From Hyperoplus lanceolatus (Eukaryota; Chordata; Actinopteri; Uranoscopiformes; Ammodytidae), in NCBI GenBank assembly GCA_026929865.2, contig CM049418.1, positions 3,508,501 through 3,572,500 of the forward strand: a stretch of 64,000 nucleotides of DNA, written 5' to 3'. The position numbers and the translations under genes were made by a program. The notes under the pieces were generated by a model. It saw nothing but the letters and a program-made list of their open reading frames with translations. It did no database searches and was not told where the DNA came from. Each line of letters begins with the position of its first letter. Positions within the stretch are counted from its first letter, which is position 1. Of the stretch, positions 27,170-40,000 are shown piece by piece.

Positions 27170-27437
27170 AAGTAAGTAAGTAAGCTTTATTTATATAGCG
27201 CCCTTCACAGACCAGGGTCACAAGGCGCTTCACAATACACATTTTTATTTTATACATACACTCAAACACCGATGGCAGTAGCTGCCAAGCAAGGCGCTGT
27301 CTGAACCATCGGGAGCAATTTGGGGTTCAGTGTCTTGCCCAGGGACACTTCGACATGTGGGTAGGCGGGGAATCGAACCTCCGACCCTGCACTCCAGAGG
27401 CAGACTCCCTACCCACTTCGCCACTGCCGCCCCAAGT
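27170..27437 (-). mobile_element. tRNA-derived SINE with simple TAAG repeat at one end
   Basis: The right end on the minus strand gives GGCGGCAGTGGCGAAGTGGG (box A-like) and GGAGGTTCGATTCCC (box B), with TGCCCAGGGACACTT inside. The left end carries TTTATTTATATAGCGCC and AAGTAAGTAAG repeats, common at fish retroposon tails. Confidence 0.65.
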
Positions 27438-27652
27438 GATGTTAGAAAGGTCAGGGGGGGAGGATCTATGTATCGTGAATAAAGATTTCTTTCATACACA
27501 CAGATGGCCTTAAAGTTCACATTTCTATACGGGTAATTTATCATTTCAAGCTTCTTATAAGTAGATGTAGAACACCGATTTAAATTTTGATGAATGGGCA
27601 TGTTGTGACAGCAGGCCATGACAAATGATTGAATAGTGGTTACACAATCATA

Positions 27653-29254
27653 CACTCAACAAAAATATAAACGCAACACTTTTGTTTTTGCTCCCATTTT
27701 TCATGAGATGGACTTAAAGATCTAAAATTCATTCCAGATACACAATATTACCATTTCTCTCAAACATTGTTCACAAATCTGTCTAAATGTGTGATAGTGA
27801 GCACTTCTGCTTTGCTGAGATAATCCATCCCACCTCACAGGTGTGCCACATCAAGATGCTGATCTGACATCATGATTAGTGCACAGGTGTGCCTTAGACT
27901 GTCCACAATAAAAGGCCACTCTGAAATGTGCAGGTTTGTCTCACAGCAAAATTGGCAATTGGCATGCTGATAGCAGGAATGTCAACCAGATCTGTTGCTT
28001 GTGCATTGAATGTTAATTTCTCCACCATAAGCCGTCTCCAAAGGCATTTCAGAGAATATGGCAGTACGTCCAACCGGCCTCACAACCGCAGACCACGTGT
28101 AACCACACCAGCCCAGGATCTCCACATCCAGCAGGTTCACCTCCAAGATCGTCTGAGACCAGCCCCTGAGACAGCTGCTGAAACAATTGGTTTGCATAAC
28201 CAAACAATTTCTGCACAAACTGTCAGAAACCGTCTCAGGGAAGCTCAACTGCATGCTCGTCGTCCTCATCGGGGTCTTGACCTGACTCCAGCTCGTCGCC
28301 GTAACAGACTTGAGTGGGCAAATGGTCACATTCGATGGCGTCTGGCACGTTGGAGAGGTGTTCTCTTCACGGATGAATCTCGGTTTACATTGTTCAGGGC
28401 AGATGGCAGACAGCGTGTGTGGCGTCGTGTGGGTGAGCACTTTGCTGATGTCAATGTTGTGGATCGAGTGGCCCATGGTGGTGGTGGGGTTATGGTATGG
28501 GCAGGCATCTGTTATGGACGAAGAACACAGGTGCATTTTATTGATGGCATTTTGAATGCACAGAGATACCGTGATGAGATCCTGAGGCCCATTGATGTGC
28601 CATACATCCATGAACATCACCTCACGTTTCAGCAAGATAATGCACGGCTCCATGTTGCAAGGATCTGTACACAATTCTTGGAAGCTGAAAATGTCCCAGT
28701 TCTTGCATGGCCAGCATACTCACCGGACATGTCACCCATTGAGCATGTTTGGGATGTGCTTGACCGGCGTATACGACAGCGTGCACCACTTCCCACTAAT
28801 ATCCAGCAACTTCGCACAGCCATTGAAGAGGAGTGGACCAACATTCCACAGGCCACAATTGACAGTCTGATAAACTCTATGCGAAGAAGATGTGTTGCAC
28901 TGCATGAGGCAAATGGTGGTCACACCAGATACTGACTGGTTCTGAGTCCCCAGATCCCCAATAAAGCAAAAAAATGCACATTTCAGAGTGGCCTTTTATT
29001 GTGGACAGTCTAAGGCACACCTGTGCACTAATCATGATGTCAGATCAGCATCTTGATGTGGCACACCTGTGAGGTGGGATGGATTATCTCAGCAAAGCAG
29101 AAGTGCTCACTATCACACATTTAGACAGATTTGTGAACAATGTTTGAGAGAAATGGTAATATTGTGTATCTGGAATGAATTTTAGATCTTTAAGTCCATC
29201 TCATGAAAAATGAGAGCAAAAACAAAAGTGTTGCGTTTATGTTTTTGTTGAGTG
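27653..29254 (+). mobile_element. Tc1 transposon, nearly intact, with long terminal inverted repeats
   Basis: The element is 1.6 kb, flanked by TA on both sides (27651-27652 and 29255-29256). The terminal inverted repeats are about 280 bp each (27653-27930 and 28973-29254) and read as almost identical by eye. They begin CACTCAACAAAAATATAAAC. Between them lies an uninterrupted transposase frame. This closeness of the repeats suggests recent insertion. Confidence 0.93.
27964..28935 (+). CDS. Tc1-family DD34E transposase
   Basis: Cut-and-paste transposase. The open frame runs uninterrupted from 27928 to TAG-free end GGHTRY with TGA at 28933-28935, but the codon at 27928 is GTG; the first in-frame ATG is 27964, which would give 323 aa and lose part of the first DNA-binding helix. 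Helix-turn-helix motifs occupy the first ~100 residues (NVNFSTISRLQRHF and the RPRVTTPAQD linker). The catalytic triad is intact: LFTDESRF, FQQDNARLH and SPIEHVWD, with 34 residues between the second Asp and the Glu. The usual NARPH reads NARLH. No stop or frameshift is present, so the protein could be active if translation starts efficiently. Confidence 0.85.
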   Translation: MLIAGMSTRSVACALNVNFSTISRLQRHFREYGSTSNRPHNRRPRVTTPAQDLHIQQVHLQDRLRPAPETAAETIGLHNQTISAQTVRNRLREAQLHARRPHRGLDLTPARRRNRLEWANGHIRWRLARWRGVLFTDESRFTLFRADGRQRVWRRVGEHFADVNVVDRVAHGGGGVMVWAGICYGRRTQVHFIDGILNAQRYRDEILRPIDVPYIHEHHLTFQQDNARLHVARICTQFLEAENVPVLAWPAYSPDMSPIEHVWDVLDRRIRQRAPLPTNIQQLRTAIEEEWTNIPQATIDSLINSMRRRCVALHEANGGHTRY

Positions 29255-29539
29255 TAGAAACAGTTATTTAACAAGCTTGAAAATACTCTGGATTTTTTTG
29301 GTTAGTGTGTGATAGCGTGACCTAATATTGGGGCCTTTTATTTATTCAGGGCATGACATTTTGGGTGTTATGGCTTAATCTTAAAGGTCATATTGAAGTT
29401 GTTTTGAACGCAAAGACATAAACCCTTAGCTTTCTGCATCATGTGGCTGACCGGTTTGATAATCAAGCAAGTGTGAAATATACAGACAATATTTGAAGCA
29501 TACTAAATGTGTGAGCAAGCATTGTATATGTTCATATGT

Positions 29540-30490
29540 CAGTGATTCTTGAGAACCGGGACAAAAGGCCGTCTTCCATTTGTAACTGCTGTTGTGTTTT
29601 AAAACTAAAAATATTTAAAATTGTAGATGTTATTAGGGATTAAGAATAGAATGCCTGGAGCACAATTATCCCCTTAGATTTAATTTTATCATTATTATGT
29701 CAAATATATGACACTTGTTATCTCCTCACAACGTCCAAAACAGTGTGTCCTTAGAGAAGGTTTCAATCTTTCATTTAAAAAAAACCTATTAAAAATGTAC
29801 TTTAATGATTAAAAAGAGCTTTTTTCATCAAAAGCAACACTAAATAATCTCTAATATCAATAAAAACAGTTTTTCTTCAACACATTCATGTTTTATAAGT
29901 ACTCTAAGTGGGACCACTTCACTGTAAGTCAACATCGTCAGACATTTCATTATGTAACATGTAATAAAATCAGGTGAAATAAGGGGCAGTTGTCAATTTG
30001 AAGGACCTCTTGTCAAATTGTACCTCTGCAGAGTACATTAGAGTCAGACAGGCTCTGATAAGTGTTGTAGTTTTAGAATATTTTACATTCCGAATCTTGA
30101 AAGTCCTGTGTCACAACCATGATATGTCAACACCGACTTACAATTTCTGAAGAACTTATTTGAAATTGTCTGATAATTTTATTTTCCTGAAGTAGTTCAT
30201 ACTTCCACCTAACATCCACAGAAAAACCAAATGGCTACTAGATAAATTCCATTTGTTATGTTTAAGAAACGTTAAATATGTCAACACCATCAGACAGGAA
30301 ATCTGTCGGAGTTGACATCTGACGGTGGTGATGACGGTAAAAAAAAAAAAAAGCTGGGAGGTTGTGTCAAAGCTTAGCTCAGTAGCTTAGTATATGTTAG
30401 ATACATACATGTAATTTCATTTGCCGAAACATAGTGTTTGTATTTTTTCAACATTGCACCCTGTTATGTCCCACTTCTCAAGAATCACTG
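29540..30490. mobile_element. Non-autonomous terminal-inverted-repeat element (about 950 bp)
   Basis: The left end CAGTGATTCTTGAGAACCGG and right end CCACTTCTCAAGAATCACTG are inverted repeats with minor mismatches. Four-base direct repeats ATGT flank the element (29536-29539 and 30491-30494). No coding capacity is seen inside; the superfamily is not assigned. Confidence 0.55.
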
Positions 30491-30514
30491 ATGTACTGAT
30501 TTGGACAAAAGTGG

Positions 30515-30705
30515 AAGGGTTTCTACAACGCCAGCTGTTGTTCCTGAGTGAATGTACCCATGACAAAGGCATTGTGAAAAACTATGTAAAAATAACATTC
30601 TTTGCACTGAAGGTCTCGTCTGCTGTGACATGTTATTTATGATCATCTGAGGAAAAATTAGACTGTTTCAGAAATATTTAAAAAGTTGCTCGTAGCTACT
30701 TTGAA
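30515..30705. repeat. Repeat family B, partial
   Basis: AAGGTCTCGTCTGCTGTGAC and AAAGTTGCTCGTAGCTACTT, just upstream of dhrsx. Confidence 0.5.
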
Positions 30706-31042
30706 TATATCGCATATTGGTATTTTGTCACCTATTAGGGACCTCTAAACATTAAATATTTCAGAGGCAACACATGGGGCTGAATAGACAAAATAGTAAT
30801 AAATAAAGTTTGGTGTTAGACATGATAAATTATTAAATATGTCGTGCAAATTGTGGAAAAATTCTAATTAAAATAGAAAATGCCATCTCTTTTTTGTACA
30901 TCTGATAAGAATTGAATCTACTGGCTGTTGTCGTATGATCTTCTATGAACGTAATCTGTGACGCAATTTTGTTATGGGCGGAACCCAGGAAAATGTATTT
31001 ATCCCACGCCGGCTCGTTGTCGGACTCAGTAGACTGAAGCAC

Positions 31043-31070
31043 CACCGGAAGCTGTTCAGTCTGAATCGGT
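31043..31070 (+). promoter_or_regulatory. Proximal dhrsx/zbed1 5' region: ETS-type site and possible alternative donor
   Basis: ACCGGAAGC at 31043-31051 matches the ETS/GABP core common near TATA-less start sites. AATCG followed by gtaaac at 31069 is a plausible splice donor 12 nt before the dhrsx ATG. If used, it would remove the dhrsx start codon and could join to the zbed1 acceptor at 32996. Promoter position is inferred, not seen. Confidence 0.35.
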
Positions 31071-31080
31071 AAACAGAAGG

Positions 31081-34000
31081 ATGTGGCTACAGGCAGTGTT
31101 GATACCGCTTCTCCGCCTCTATCTAGAAGGAATGAAAGTTCTCCTCTACCAGACCTTCTACAAGTCTTTTAAGCTTCCAGGTTTGTTCATTTATTTTTAT
31201 TTATTTATTCACCAAATTGTCTTATACTGTTTTTATACTGTATCCGTATTAATTAATGTTATGATTCATTGTGTTTACAGTAGTGTCCATGCCGAACTCC
31301 TTAAGAAAATAAGCCAGTTTACAGAAAAGATAATCTAATGTATCGACTCATGAATATTGTTATTTCAAGCGAATCACTATTTGATTGATAACTGCGTCTT
31401 CTGATCAGTTCGGCATATATCGGGTGTTCAAATCAGGTCTAGTTTAGAGTTTGACGACTAGTGTTTCGATTTCGTGGCATGTTGGATCATAATAAGCGTG
31501 TGAACCAGACGTGAGAAATTGCACTGTAGTTGAAATAAATGCTTATTAAAGGATCATGTGTGTGGAATTAAGTAGAAGAGAGATAAAGGCCTAATTGGGA
31601 TAATCTTGAAGGCTAGAACAATGCTGTCTTTTATTCAAATGCGCTGGGATAAATTGCTTGTCCGGACATTCTAAAAACAATAACAACACACTTTTAAGTA
31701 GCGTACCTTTTTATAAATCTGATTTTTTTTTCTTTTTTTAAAGCTTTATTCCATGAACCATTTCATTCAACTCATAATCAAAGATTATTTTTTCAAATAC
31801 CATGTTGTAGTTTATAATTTTTTTTATTTTATTCGTCCCTCCCTATTAAGGTTATATTAATGCTATCACAAAACGAGAACGTAATATTTGCAATATGTAT
31901 TATTTCACAAAATGTAGTGAGTGTAAGCATCACACATAAACCTAATCATTTTAATGATGAAAGCACGTTCCACTATATTTACATGAGCTATTAATACGTG
32001 ACAAGTAAAAATAATATTTGAAACTAATTTAAAAACTAACTGCTTGCTCAGAATTTTCATTTTAATGAACATCTATTATATAATAATGTAATCTTATAAT
32101 TCACTTTCACATTCAATTATACGATTACAGTAACAACATAACATTATATAACCACAATGTAATTCAGCTCAATTTGATACATGATAATGTTTAAATTGTT
32201 GCCACTGGCCATGCCCAAAAGGCTATATGATGTCCTTTTGTATCATGCGATTATCAATAGCCAGCCATACTACTTTACCACATAATGTATAGTAGCCTAA
32301 ATTGATATTTTTGTATCACACACACACACACTACAGGATTTTGCACATTGAGTTTGTTGTAAGTTGATTAAACAAATTGAGCATTTCTGTTAAATCATGT
32401 CACGGTTGAGTGAGAACCTAATTACACTAACAAAGAGGCGATTGTGTCTCTGTAATCGCCTTAAGGTTTTACAATCTGTTGATCTCACGAAGAATGATGA
32501 CAATTTACCTCATAGAAAGAGAATTTACTAAATTGTTTTTAATCACATTTTCATGGAATTTGTTTTACAGTTGTTTTGCCTTCTTGTTCTACTTTTGAAC
32601 ATATCTGTTCTGTTGTTCTTATGGAAAGAAAATTGGTTATTGTCACAAAATTAAATAGGCAGGTTATGTTTTGTATAATGCTCCACTGCATTGTGAAACC
32701 CTTGGGGCAACCATCAGACAATGCTATTCTTTTATAGTTATTATTAATGCCTTGACGATGTCCTGGGAACTTTCAGAGTGCGATGTACTCTGCAGGCAGA
32801 CTGGGAAAGTCATTAATATTATAGTATTAATCTGACATAATCTCTCTCTCGTTCTCTCTCTCTATATACAAAAAATGCATGCGCCACAGCAAGCTGAAAT
32901 ATTTCACAATCCAATTTGAGTGTAGCCTCGAAATTACTTTAATGTTTTTTATCTTCTATCAACAACCTCAAATGTTTATTTCACTATTCCTGTTAGGTAC
33001 TCAGTAAATGAAGGCATCCAAGTGGATTGCTTACTGAAGGAACCAATGGAGTTCAAAGGTTCAGGACCTTCATGCTCTGGCCTCAATCTGGTCGCACACC
33101 CACGGGCGAAAAGCCGAGTCTGGAGATACTTTGGCTTTGACACAGATGAAGACGGCTGCATATTGCACTGGAAGCGGATATACTGCCGTGTGTGTTTGAG
33201 TCAAATCGCTTACTCTGGAAACACCTCCAATCTGTCCTACCACCTCGAAAAGAACCACCCGCTAGAGTTCGGTGAGTTTGTGAAAAGCAACACCGATCAG
33301 ATGCGCGAACGTGAAGCTTTCACCACGGCATTCTCCAGGATCAAGACTGAGCCTCAGCCTTCTGTTGTACATGTTCAACAACAATCCGTTGACACAAACA
33401 TAAGGCAGAGCTTAGACTATGAAAACAAACGACACAATCATCTGAATGCTGCTGTCATTAACTTCCTCTGTGAGGGCTTGTATCCTGTGTCTATAGTTGA
33501 AGAACTCACTTTCAAGACGTTAATGACCACCGTTAATCCTGGGTTCTCGCTACCGAGCAAAAGTGACCTGGTGCTTAAAATGATTCCTCAGATGTATTGT
33601 CAGACCCGGGACATGGTCTTTGGTGAGCTTGCTGGTGTTGTGAACTGTGGCGTAACTACAGACCTGTGGCAGAGTCAGACCCAGAATAGAACATACATTT
33701 CACTGTCTATGCATTCAGTTAATTACAACAGTACATCCGGCTTCTCTATGACCAACAAGTGTCTTAAAACCTTTGAAGTACAAGATGAAAACACAGCTGA
33801 GAACATCACCAGGGCAATGTATGAAGCCTTTGTTGAATGGGGCATAACTCATAAAGTCAGCGGTGCCACAACAAACGGTTCCGTGGACATCGTCAAAGCG
33901 TGCTCGCTCCTGGAGCTGTCGGTGGAAATGCCTTGTCTTGGACACTCTGTCAACCGTGCAATGGAGGAAGCCTTCCAGCTGCCACGAGTTGACAGCTTTT

Positions 34001-37000
34001 TGGGTTCTTGCCGCAAACTTGTTGATCATTTTAGAGAACCATCGATGTATCTTCTGAGGGAAAAGCAGAAGGAGCATAGCCTCCCTCAGTGTGCTCTCAT
34101 CACAGACAGGGGCAGGTCTTGGTTGGCCACATTGGCAATGTTACAAAGACTAAAAGAGCAACAAGTTGCTGTCACTGCAACTCTTCTGGAGAGTTCCAGC
34201 AGCCGTCATTTCAGTTTCGATGGCCCAGACTGGGCCTTGTGCGCAGGCATGATTGACGTCCTCCAGCCCTTTAAAGTTGTGGCAAACATGATAACTTCTT
34301 GTAAGTACCCGACCATTAGCATGGTTAGGCCGGTGCTTCATATGCTGTTGAACACTACTCTCAAAGTCAAGGAAGGGGACCTCAAAGAGATCAGCATGAG
34401 CAAAGGGCTCATCTCAAAGGTCCTATCAAACACCTATTCACAGAACTCACAAGTATCTCAAGAAATTTCAACTTTCCTCAACATTGCTACTTTCCTTGAT
34501 CCTCGATACAAGAAGTTGCCTTTCCTGTCCGCTCAGGAACGCTCTAAAGTTGAGAATAGCGTCACAGAAGAGGCGAAAGCTATTCTGGAAAAGCAGCTTA
34601 AGGAGCGATCAAGCTCAGATGATGCATCGTCTGCGAGTGACGAACCACCTTGCAAAAAGCCGACGCCCCTTACAGAATCTTCAACCAGCAGTGTAACCCA
34701 TGACAACCCTTTGGCGGCCATATTCTGCCAGTCTGACAGCGACCAGAGCCAGGAGGAGCTGCATGCACAGGTGGTGGAGGAGTTGAGCAACTACAAGTCA
34801 CAGAGAGTCCTCGGCCTGAATGAAGACCCGTTACTGTGGTGGTCCAGTCATGCAGCCTTGTTCCCTACCCTCCCCAAGGTGCTCCAGAAGTACTGGTGTG
34901 TCCCTGCCACCAGTGTACCTTCCCACAGGCTGTTCACCTCCTCTGGCACGGTGCTGTGTGGGAAAAGGAACCGGATTGCTCCAGCTTTAGTAGATCAGCA
35001 GGTCTTCCTGTATGAGAACTCGAGAAGCTACTATGAGCCTGAGCCCTGCGAGGATGATGGGGCTTCAAACTTCAAATAGTCAAGGAAATGTGAAGACTGC
35101 AAAACACCAGATCTGCTGAAGCATTAAATATATAATAAAGTTCTATGAGTCAGATTCTGTATTATATAGTATTATTGGCCTGTTTAGCCTCTAATTGAGT
35201 TTAAGCCTAAAATGACATGCCCAGTGAATTATTTTAAAGTAATTGGGTCAATGTTGCCCTCTTTCTGTGAGATGAGAAGATTTTTCTTAAATTAACTTAG
35301 CTGTGGCACAAATGTTGGGAAAAAATCATCTAATTTATTTGACTGATCATATAGTTTTAATTTTTCCTGTAAAAAAGATGTACAGGATATGTATCTTATT
35401 GACATAAATATAACCAGCCATCATATATTCATATTGTATCCAACTAATTTGTAATCAAGAAATGTAGTGATTATAGAAAAAGTAATACTGAAGTGTTGTC
35501 TCTCACTATCTATGCCTCCTACAAAAAAATCTTGTTGGTATGTTCGCTCTGTTCTTTCTTTTTGGCCTTTTCTGTTACTTTAAGAGAAAACATCAGGCTG
35601 TTTGTTTGCAATGTATCTACTCTCATACTATACAGAACGATGGGACATATTCAAATGATGATGTAAAATAACTTTTTGAAAGTAAAGAGTTTTCAAAATG
35701 TGCCTGACTTTGCTGTCCTATCTGGTTATTTTTATGTACAATCAATCGCAATTATTACTCTTTCACAGGGGCAACATATTCTATTTTGTTAATTGATTCT
35801 TTACCTAAAGGTGCAATGTGTAATTAAGGTGTATTTCTGCGGTTTAGTGGGGAAATTTCTAGATTGCAGCGCTCCCTTGCTAATTAACAGATGCTACAAT
35901 GGCCTTCATGACAAGTAGCTAGTTACTAAAGATGGCATCATCCACCACTGCCCAAGTCTGTCCACAATATCAAGTGATGAGGTTAAGATATATTTTGTTA
36001 TTTATTCTACAGCACTTCTTCTTGGTCCTCCAATAAATGCATTTTCCCAGGACGCCCACTATATATAAAAACTACATAAGTACCTTCCTGCCCTAACAGG
36101 TGTTAATCAGTCGATGTGTCATTGTGGACTCTGACGTGGAAAAATTTGACTTCCATTTTTTTATAGCTTCAAATGTTGTGTGGCAGCTTCTTATCTGTTA
36201 ACAAAGTCTCAAGATTATCTCCTATCAAAGCAAGGTCCAGAACTAAAGCAATACGTCTTGGTGACAGGGCAATGAAAAAATAATAATAAAACTAATTAAT
36301 ATTGAGACTTTTTTTTAACTGTAAATAAAGTATTGCACAATGTTCTGACGTGGTCCCCTCTCTTCTCCTACACAGTCCTACCCAAACAAAATGGAAGGGT
36401 TGCCATAGTGACTGGGGGCACCAGAGGAATGGGTTTTGAGACAGCGAGACACCTGGCAAGCCTGGGCATGCATGTTATCATAGGTATGAAACTGACTATC
36501 ATAATGTGCATTTGAGCCAGATTACAGTATTTATGCTTACTCCTTTTTTATAAAAGTTAATACACCTTTCTGCACTCTAGTTTCAAAGGTGGAGTCAGAG
36601 ATTCTGGAGAACGCTTGTTCACTTTTTGTCAAAATCAGTAAATATCTCCTCATGACTACCTGTCCATACAGTGTGTACGTTTAAAAAAAATCCAGTGTTC
36701 ATACCCAGCCTAGGCTCTGTAAACGGGCATGTTGCTAGCTTACGGTGGGTCCCCTTTGTTTACATATCCTTTGTTTACATACCAGTTTACAGAGCCCAAG
36801 CTGTGTATTATCACTTATTTCAGCACGTACACTATATGGACAGATAGCAGATTTTGCGGAGACATTCACTGATTTTGACAGGATTTCTCCAGAATCGCTG
36901 ACTCCACCTTTTCATTCAGCCATATTTCATGTATTTTTTTTCTTATTGCTGTGAATAAATGAAGAAAATGCTTTCAATATGTATACCTTGAAACCAGATA

Positions 37001-40000
37001 CCAGTCCATGCCTAGTCTTAGTGGGGGGGCCTTCTATATTTCGCCGTTTTCATTTCAAGTTGATTCGAATGTTTAGTTTTCATTCCTAAATTGAAGGTAA
37101 GGGTCTATAGAACAATTTTGGTTTGTTAGTCAAGAACCCAGACCAATTTTTCTTTTTTTAATCTGATAAGACATTATTTCGATTGAGGCCATGTGAAGAA
37201 AAAATATTTGGTCTGGTTTCTTGACACTCAAACCAAGACCCTTACCTTGAATTTAGAAAAACAAAACGTTTGCATTAACTTGAACTGACTTAGGGTCCAG
37301 TCACACTGTCATGTATGGGCAGTGTAGTATTGAGTTCAAATGGATACTGTATGTACTGGACATGTGCCCACCAAGCCTCTGCTATTTCCACCATCTCCAG
37401 CTGGGAATGAGAGAGAAGAAGGCGCCGCGGCCGTCAAGACCATTAATAAAGAATGCAGCAATGGAAAAGGTAACTAACCACCTCTTTCTATTTATTTAAT
37501 CTTTATTTCAAGATTCAAAGGCTTTATTTGTCACTTGCTCATACAGAAAATGAAGTGAAATATCGGTGTGGCAGACTCCGTATTAATCAAGTTAGTTTAT
37601 TCGTCAAATGCACAACATAACAGGCAAGCAGTCATAGCTGGCAATGAAATGTTTGTGTTCCAAGCTCTCCTCAATAATGCAACAATAAAAATTTAAAAAA
37701 TAGTATAGAAGATAAGAGTAAAAAGAGTAACAACGTATAGTGCAATAAGAACCAAAGTTTAGATAAAATAATAATAATTTGCTCACAATAGAAAAAATAC
37801 CATAGAATAACATACAATTTGAATAAAATACATTAAGATTTACCAGAATATATACACACAAGAAAGATAAGGTACTGCTAGTATTTACATATGAACAACT
37901 TGTTGATATGAAGGATATTATAAATAGATATGTTATCTTTATTTAATCAGGCAGGTCAATAAAAACTAATTCTTATTTACAAAGACGGCCTGGCATCTCT
38001 CTTTGCCTTTGGTCGCATCTCAATTTAGCATTTCTGCAGGATTTCAAAATGATACGGATAAAATACTTATTAAACGTGTTCTATATTTAAATGCAGTTTG
38101 TTTAAGTCGTTGTTAAAGATGGTTGTATAGGAGAAATATACAGACGCAAAAAGAGACAAGGTTTAGTCAAATAAACACCTAAATGTACATGGTGGACCTC
38201 ATGATTCAAACTAGTATGAAAGAAGACATGTTATGGAAGCAAAATAGAAAACAATCTATACGTGTTTGACTGAAAGTGTCTCGCCTTTAAACTGTTTGAT
38301 TTATTATTAACTTATAAACTTATTTTATAATGGTCTAGGAAAGAAAGAAAAAAATATTTGTAGGGACACAACTTCGTCAGAGTGTATTCAACACCTTATC
38401 TGAATGATCAGTATGGCAGTGTGTGAATTGTAGATAACATTCATCAATATACATGAATGGGCTAATATAATGACAACCATCTTACTATGTGCACACAAAA
38501 ACCTCTTTGTACACTACTAATCACTTAGGCCATGGATCAAACTGCTTTCAATGAGTGTAAACAAGTGACTCGTGAAAAACAGGCCTGCAGTTGCTAAGAG
38601 ATAAGCCTTTGGTTTAGAGAGAACGTTCTAGTTTGTTTGCTTTAATCCAACAGGCCACGTCCAGTTCAGACTTAATGAACAAATATTCTTTGTTTAATAT
38701 TAATTCCACTTCATCCTTAAATTGTCCCTTAAGTAACTTTAAAGATTAACCTTTTATAGATACAATTAATCAAATAACTGTGTAATATCATATCATTTTG
38801 TAATAATAAAAGATCTCCTTGATGGTGACAACCATTCATAATTACATATGACAACTTTCCACAGCTTTTTTTCTGATTATTTTGGTTAGTTTTTAAATTT
38901 TTCATCCATTTGAGGGCTCAAAAATCTTATGAATATTTGTCTTATTTCTCATCAGAAATTGAGGTACCATAGCATATATAAATAAACATACTGTAAAATA
39001 TTGTTTTCTTCTAAATGTCCCTGCAACTTCTGCCTGAAAACTGCTCAGACTGACTAAAAAAAATCTATTTATTATAATTTTGTATTTCTCAACAGGATAA
39101 CTCTTTAAAATCTTTTGCTTACTTGTTTTTTTCTGTTGACAGCGGAGTATCTGTTTGTGGACCTAACCTTACTGAAATCTGTGCGACAATTTGTGCAGCT
39201 GTTTAAAAGCAGAGGTCTCCCGCTCCATGTCCTGGTTAACAATGGTATGCTGCTCTGATTCTCTATGGAAATGCATGTTAAGTATTATTGGCCAGGTTAC
39301 ATTTTTATAAAGTCTGGGTGGTAAAGGTGGAGTCAGTGATTCTGGAGATCGCTTGTTGTTAAAACATTTTTTTTTTCAAAATCAGTAAATATCTTCTCAC
39401 GATACCTGTCTGTACTGCGTGTGCACTGAAATAAAAAATCCAGTGTTAATACCATGGTTAAAACGCAGCCTAAAAAACTCTGTAAAAGGGCGTGTTGCTT
39501 GCTACATAGCCCCCTTTGTTTACATACCATAAGAATTTTTTTAGATGCCCGCGCACACAGTACGCAGGCCTACAGGTAGTGGACGTCATGATTTTGACAA
39601 CAAGCATTCGCCAGAATAGCTGACTCCACCTTTTCATCAAGCACTAACACTAAATTAATGTCTCTAAAACATCCCCTGTCTTCTGTCATTTTTTTTTGCC
39701 AATGACTGCTGCTGTAATTGTTGTGCATATGACAAATAAACCATCTTAAATCTTGAATTGTCATGTAGCTGGGACCATGTTAGTGCCTGAGAGACGGACA
39801 GAGGAAGGCTTTGAGTTCCACTTTGCGCTGAACTACCTCAGTCACTTCTTGTTGACAAACCTGCTGCTAGACACTCTGAAGAGGTCTGGGAGTGAAGGCA
39901 AATGCTCCAGGATCATCAACATGTCCTCGGCTACTCACTACGCAGGAGTGGTGGATCTGGAAGACCTCAATAAGAAGTAAGACCGGAATAGTGTCTCTCT

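Noticed and set aside
27982-28674. 230-aa minus-strand frame opposite the Tc1 transposase
   Set aside because: Shadow of the DD34E transposase frame on the other strand.
33022-33045. Longer zbed1 start at GTG 33022
   Set aside because: Not an ATG; the ATG at 33046 has a good context and the protein then matches the family.
33715-34077. 120-aa minus-strand frame inside zbed1
   Set aside because: Antisense shadow of the zbed1 coding exon.
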